Source: Tamarix chinensis
Lineage: Eukaryota > Streptophyta > Magnoliopsida > Caryophyllales > Tamaricaceae
Length of the DNA stretch: 64,000 bases
Assembly: GCA_030549775.1 (NCBI GenBank)
Contig: CM060177.1
Location: 59,150,638 to 59,214,637, forward strand
Direction: 5' to 3'
The position numbers were made by a program, and so were the translations under genes. The notes under the pieces are model-generated. The model was not told where the DNA came from. It made no database searches and was given only the letters and a program-made list of their open reading frames with translations. Of the stretch, positions 60,981 to 64,000 are shown piece by piece (the first letter of the stretch is position 1; each line of letters begins with the position of its first letter).

Positions 60981-61965
60981 GGAGTAATAATAATAATAAT
61001 ATAATACTATTAATAATAAAAATAGTAATGATAATGATAATGATAAGGTTAGGATAATAATTACACTAATTATAATTAAGGGTTAGGAAGGTTAGGGCAC
61101 AACCTAATGATGGTGGCAGCTACGTGGCGGCGGCGGCAACGGCGGAAGAGGAGGTTGCATAAGGTGGTCTTTTAGGGCTAGAAGAGAGAGAGAGAGTGAG
61201 ATGGTGGCTTTAGTGGTGGTGGATTATATGGGATGAGAGAGTTGGAGTGGTGGTGGCGGCGTAGCAAGGGTGGTGGCACAAGTGGTGGTGGTTGTGGTGG
61301 CTAAGGGTGGTGGAGAAGGAGGGAGAATGAATGAGAAGGAGAAAGGGAGAAAGAAATCTAGGGGAGGTAGAGGAGGCTCTACTAAGTGGATTGGGTGGTA
61401 GAAGAGGTGGTGATTGTGGCAGAGGAGGCAGCGCACGACGGTGAGAGGGGCGGCGATGGGTGCAAAGTGGTAGGTCGAGCAGCCAACTTTGCACGGTTGG
61501 GGTGGCTCGAGTAGGAAAAACTAGGGGTGGTGAGGGGTTTGTTTTGGTAGAGTGTAATGTAGGGAATGGTTTGGGTGGTGTTTCGGGTGGCGGCATTGCG
61601 CAGCGGTAGGGACGCGTCTGAAGTGGTGGCGGCGCAAATATGCCAAATTTTCTGGGCAGGAGGAAAGAAGGCCAAATGGGATCGATAGAAGGGTGTTTAT
61701 ACGTCACTAGAGGGAGGATAAGATAAAGGGGGAAGAGTATAAGGGTGAAGGTATGATAGGGCTCACTGGCTGGGGGTGGTAAGTAGATACGAGTCTACAA
61801 AATTATAGGTGTAGGTTTGGTTGGGGAGGAGAAAAGGAAAGGAAGAGGTCACGCAAGGAAGGAGGTATAAGGTTGGTTGGGGTTAGAAAGTGAAAGGAAA
61901 AGGAAAGGGGAGAGAAGGGATAGGAGTAGGCCAGCGGTACGGTAGCAAGGCAGGTTGGGCAGTGC

Positions 61966-64000
61966 CGAGTTATGATGCACTGTCGTATGCACAACAAATT
62001 TAATAAATAAATTCTAATTCCCAAATACATAGTAAATGGTAAGAAGGAGTCGAACCCATAAGGAATGGTATTTAATCAATAATTTTGTAATTGATGTTAG
62101 AACCCCAGTTATATAATCTCATTAACTCGATCACTAATTCTATACTATGGGTTACTTCGCTCACTAATTGATAAATAAGGATAGGGATGAATTGAATATG
62201 AAATTAAAGTATTAAACACTCATGGAAAAAGGATGATTCTAAATGATTTAATGTTGACATTTAGAGACTCATAAAAATTCATCTCTTTGCTTTCTCTTCA
62301 TTTTAATAAATTGAATAAGCTCTCAATTTATCATCTAACCAATTAATAACCTAGGTTACGAACACTAGATTTAATTAATGGCAGCATTACGAATGGAAAG
62401 CAGTTAACTACAACCATAACCACATAAGCTCAGATTACGTAGTAGTATGAATTAAAGGACAATATTAACAATTAATATTTTTGATACTATATTCATGTTA
62501 ATTAACATTAACATATTAATTATGTTGTTCTAGCGAAGATTAAGTTCTAAATTAAATAGGTGATCAATCTATTTAGTTTTAATTCTTAATCTATGATACA
62601 AAATCATTCAATTCCATCCATTAATTCAATTAAATTTCACATAGAATCATACTTTCAAATTATACTGTTATATTTGAAACATAATTCCATCTTCAAATCA
62701 TCCTACCCTATTTTATTTACTTTACTATCAACATAATTATAAGATCACACTATTACATGCAATAAATTATAATTAATACAAATAATCTCTAATAAATAAG
62801 TAATAACACACTAAAAACAAGAGAAATAAAAATGCAATTGCATAAACTTTACTTGCATTCAATCAAAATATAGAACTTGCAATTGAGAAAGGAATGGAGA
62901 AGAACTTATCACTTAAATTGTAGACCGTCAATTATTCAATAGAATACAAGAAAGATAAAGAAAGTTGGAATTGTGAAGTAAATGTATTTTCTAGAGGAAA
63001 TAGAGAAAGGGAGAGCATTCAACTTTTTTGAACTTGAAAAACTGATCCCCGAACCCAAAATTGTTAGAGAATATATCAGAAAAAAAGGTCGTGTGAGTAG
63101 TCACAAAATTTAAGAAAAACACGTTCTGTGTTTTGGGAAACACAAGACCTCTATGTTTTTCTCTACATTCTCTTCCAAATTCTGGATTCTCAAAAAAACT
63201 GAGAATTTATTTTCTAGAGACAACATAGTCCGTATTTAGGAAACATGGGGTTTCCTTGTTCTTTGCTCTTTCACCCTTCTTCCATTAAAATTTCAGCACA
63301 AACTTCTCTTGGTTTCTTCGGTTCATTTCCAAGTTTTCTTCCTTTGCTTTAATGTTTCTTAATGTTTTCTTGCTTTATTTCCTCTTTTCATTGATTTCTC
63401 CTTTGAATTTCTTCATTTTTATCTTTTCCTACAAAATCTATTCAAAAGAGAAAAACTCAAAAAAAAGATTAAATCTTATAAATTTAATGAGGAATAAATG
63501 ACATTTTTACACAAGAAAATAGCCTATAAATTCCATGTGTCAAATACCCCATGCTTAAATCATTGCTTGTCCTCAAGCAACATTATATCATGTACATGAG
63601 CAACATCAAGAAATTCAAGTGAAATAAGTTATGGATCACAAGAATTGTAAGATTGGATTTATTCATTCACATAATTTAACAATGCATTAGGACTTAAAAC
63701 ACTTATAAATCATAAAATTAAAATGTTGGAAATATTTGGATCACACATCTAACACACCCTATAAATAGTCTTATCAAATGCTCAAGTGGTGAGGGAACGA
63801 GAGTTAATATAGTTAGTATCTCACCATGCAAAACTAGATTAAGATTAATGAAGTTTAAATCACTAGATTCTTACTTTTGGTGCATGAAAACACTCACTCT
63901 TATGTGTATAGGGTATCATGTGTTTACTCTCAAAACTTCTCTAAATGATAATGATCGCCCATATGTTTGTCATTATTCTCAATTTGCCATTGCCGAAAAG
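61966..64000. other. Unclassified repeat, running off the window
   Basis: A sharp change from purine-rich LTR to AT-rich sequence occurs near 61966 (ttatgatgcactgtcgtatg). Phrases such as ggagtcgaacccataagg (62048) and taccccatgcttaaatcat (63545) have the feel of a dispersed plant repeat, but no partner copy lies here and I cannot name the family. No conserved reading frame was seen. 62990-63250 reads like transcribed leader sequence (cacgttctgtgttttgg, aacatggggtttccttg). Confidence 0.35.
63563..63580. other. Perfect 7-bp hairpin
   Basis: TTGCTTG-TCCT-CAAGCAA: seven paired bases around a 4-nt loop, within the unclassified repeat and preceded by cccatgcttaaatca. Its role is unknown. Confidence 0.5.

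Larger units (their letters stand above)
55072..61965 (-). mobile_element. Del/Tekay-like LTR, split by a LINE and truncated
   Basis: The low end TATAAAAGCCCCAAAAATCAC resembles TGTAACACCCCAAAAATC with lost terminal bases. Contents: palindrome array 55718-56085, pyrimidine-rich sequence 56150-57000, gtgacattgggcttagagta near 57250 (compare gacaccggtcttggagca near 6170), the LINE at 57509-60766, AAT-rich sequence, and a purine-rich tract at 61100-61960 comparable to 6740-8000. A TATA-like GTATAAAC (minus) is at 61694-61701. The 5' end beyond about 61965 is replaced by an unrelated repeat. Confidence 0.7.

Noticed and set aside
60818..61057. Poly-Asn/poly-Asp frame
   Set aside because: Translation of the AAT/AAC/ATG compound microsatellite.
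61210..61707. Open frame of 165 codons rich in Pro, Ser and His
   Set aside because: It lies in the purine-rich LTR segment comparable to 6740-8000; no conserved domain.

Overview
This is nuclear DNA of a flowering plant, very probably from a large, repeat-rich genome. The signs are one intron-split gene of a plant protein family, nested Ty3/gypsy chromovirus LTR elements (Del/Tekay type, 3-5 kb LTRs, initiator-Met-tRNA primer sites), two plant L1-type LINEs, a MITE and many trinucleotide microsatellites. No prokaryotic features, rRNA or tRNA genes were seen. The species cannot be named from the sequence.

Layout. 1-10246: the end of one LTR, a copia-like fragment, then a solo LTR (541-8878, duplication CTATT) that carries a MITE (1366-1790) and is split by a second solo LTR of opposite polarity (3837-8433, duplication TCTGG). 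10247-21516: an almost complete minus-strand Del/Tekay chromovirus with both LTRs, polypurine tract, decayed gag, protease, RT, integrase and chromodomain, and two primer-binding sites in tandem. 21517-23509: AT-rich sequence, an AAT microsatellite and an LTR fragment. 23510-41684: a composite of four long LTRs of two subfamilies around a gag-only interior. The gag is split by one LTR, and the leader is split inside its second primer site by a solo LTR with a perfect ACCAA duplication. 41685-44387: AT-rich sequence without a recognised gene.

44388-47629 (minus) is the only host gene found: eight exons joined by seven GT-AG introns, 359 codons, encoding a secreted or membrane-anchored protein of the ethylbenzene-dehydrogenase-type haem-binding (Eb_dh) family. 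47630-54008 holds its upstream region, a minus-strand LINE (48286-53045) and an AT-rich repeat present on both sides of that LINE. 54009-61965 holds two further minus-polarity LTRs, one split by a 5'-truncated plus-strand LINE (57509-60766). 61966-64000 is an unclassified repeat.

The retroelements share features that coding annotation does not show: (i) an array of spaced short palindromes with core CCACTATTATAGCCGGTGG inside the long LTRs; (ii) a 17-bp stem-loop about 100 nt from the LTR 3' end, with base changes that keep pairing between copies; (iii) two primer-binding sites 63-64 nt apart in two different elements; (iv) TATA boxes 0.7-1.1 kb into the LTR, which implies unusually long transcribed leaders of 2.6-3.9 kb. 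Most long open frames in the window are artefacts of purine/pyrimidine-biased LTR segments.
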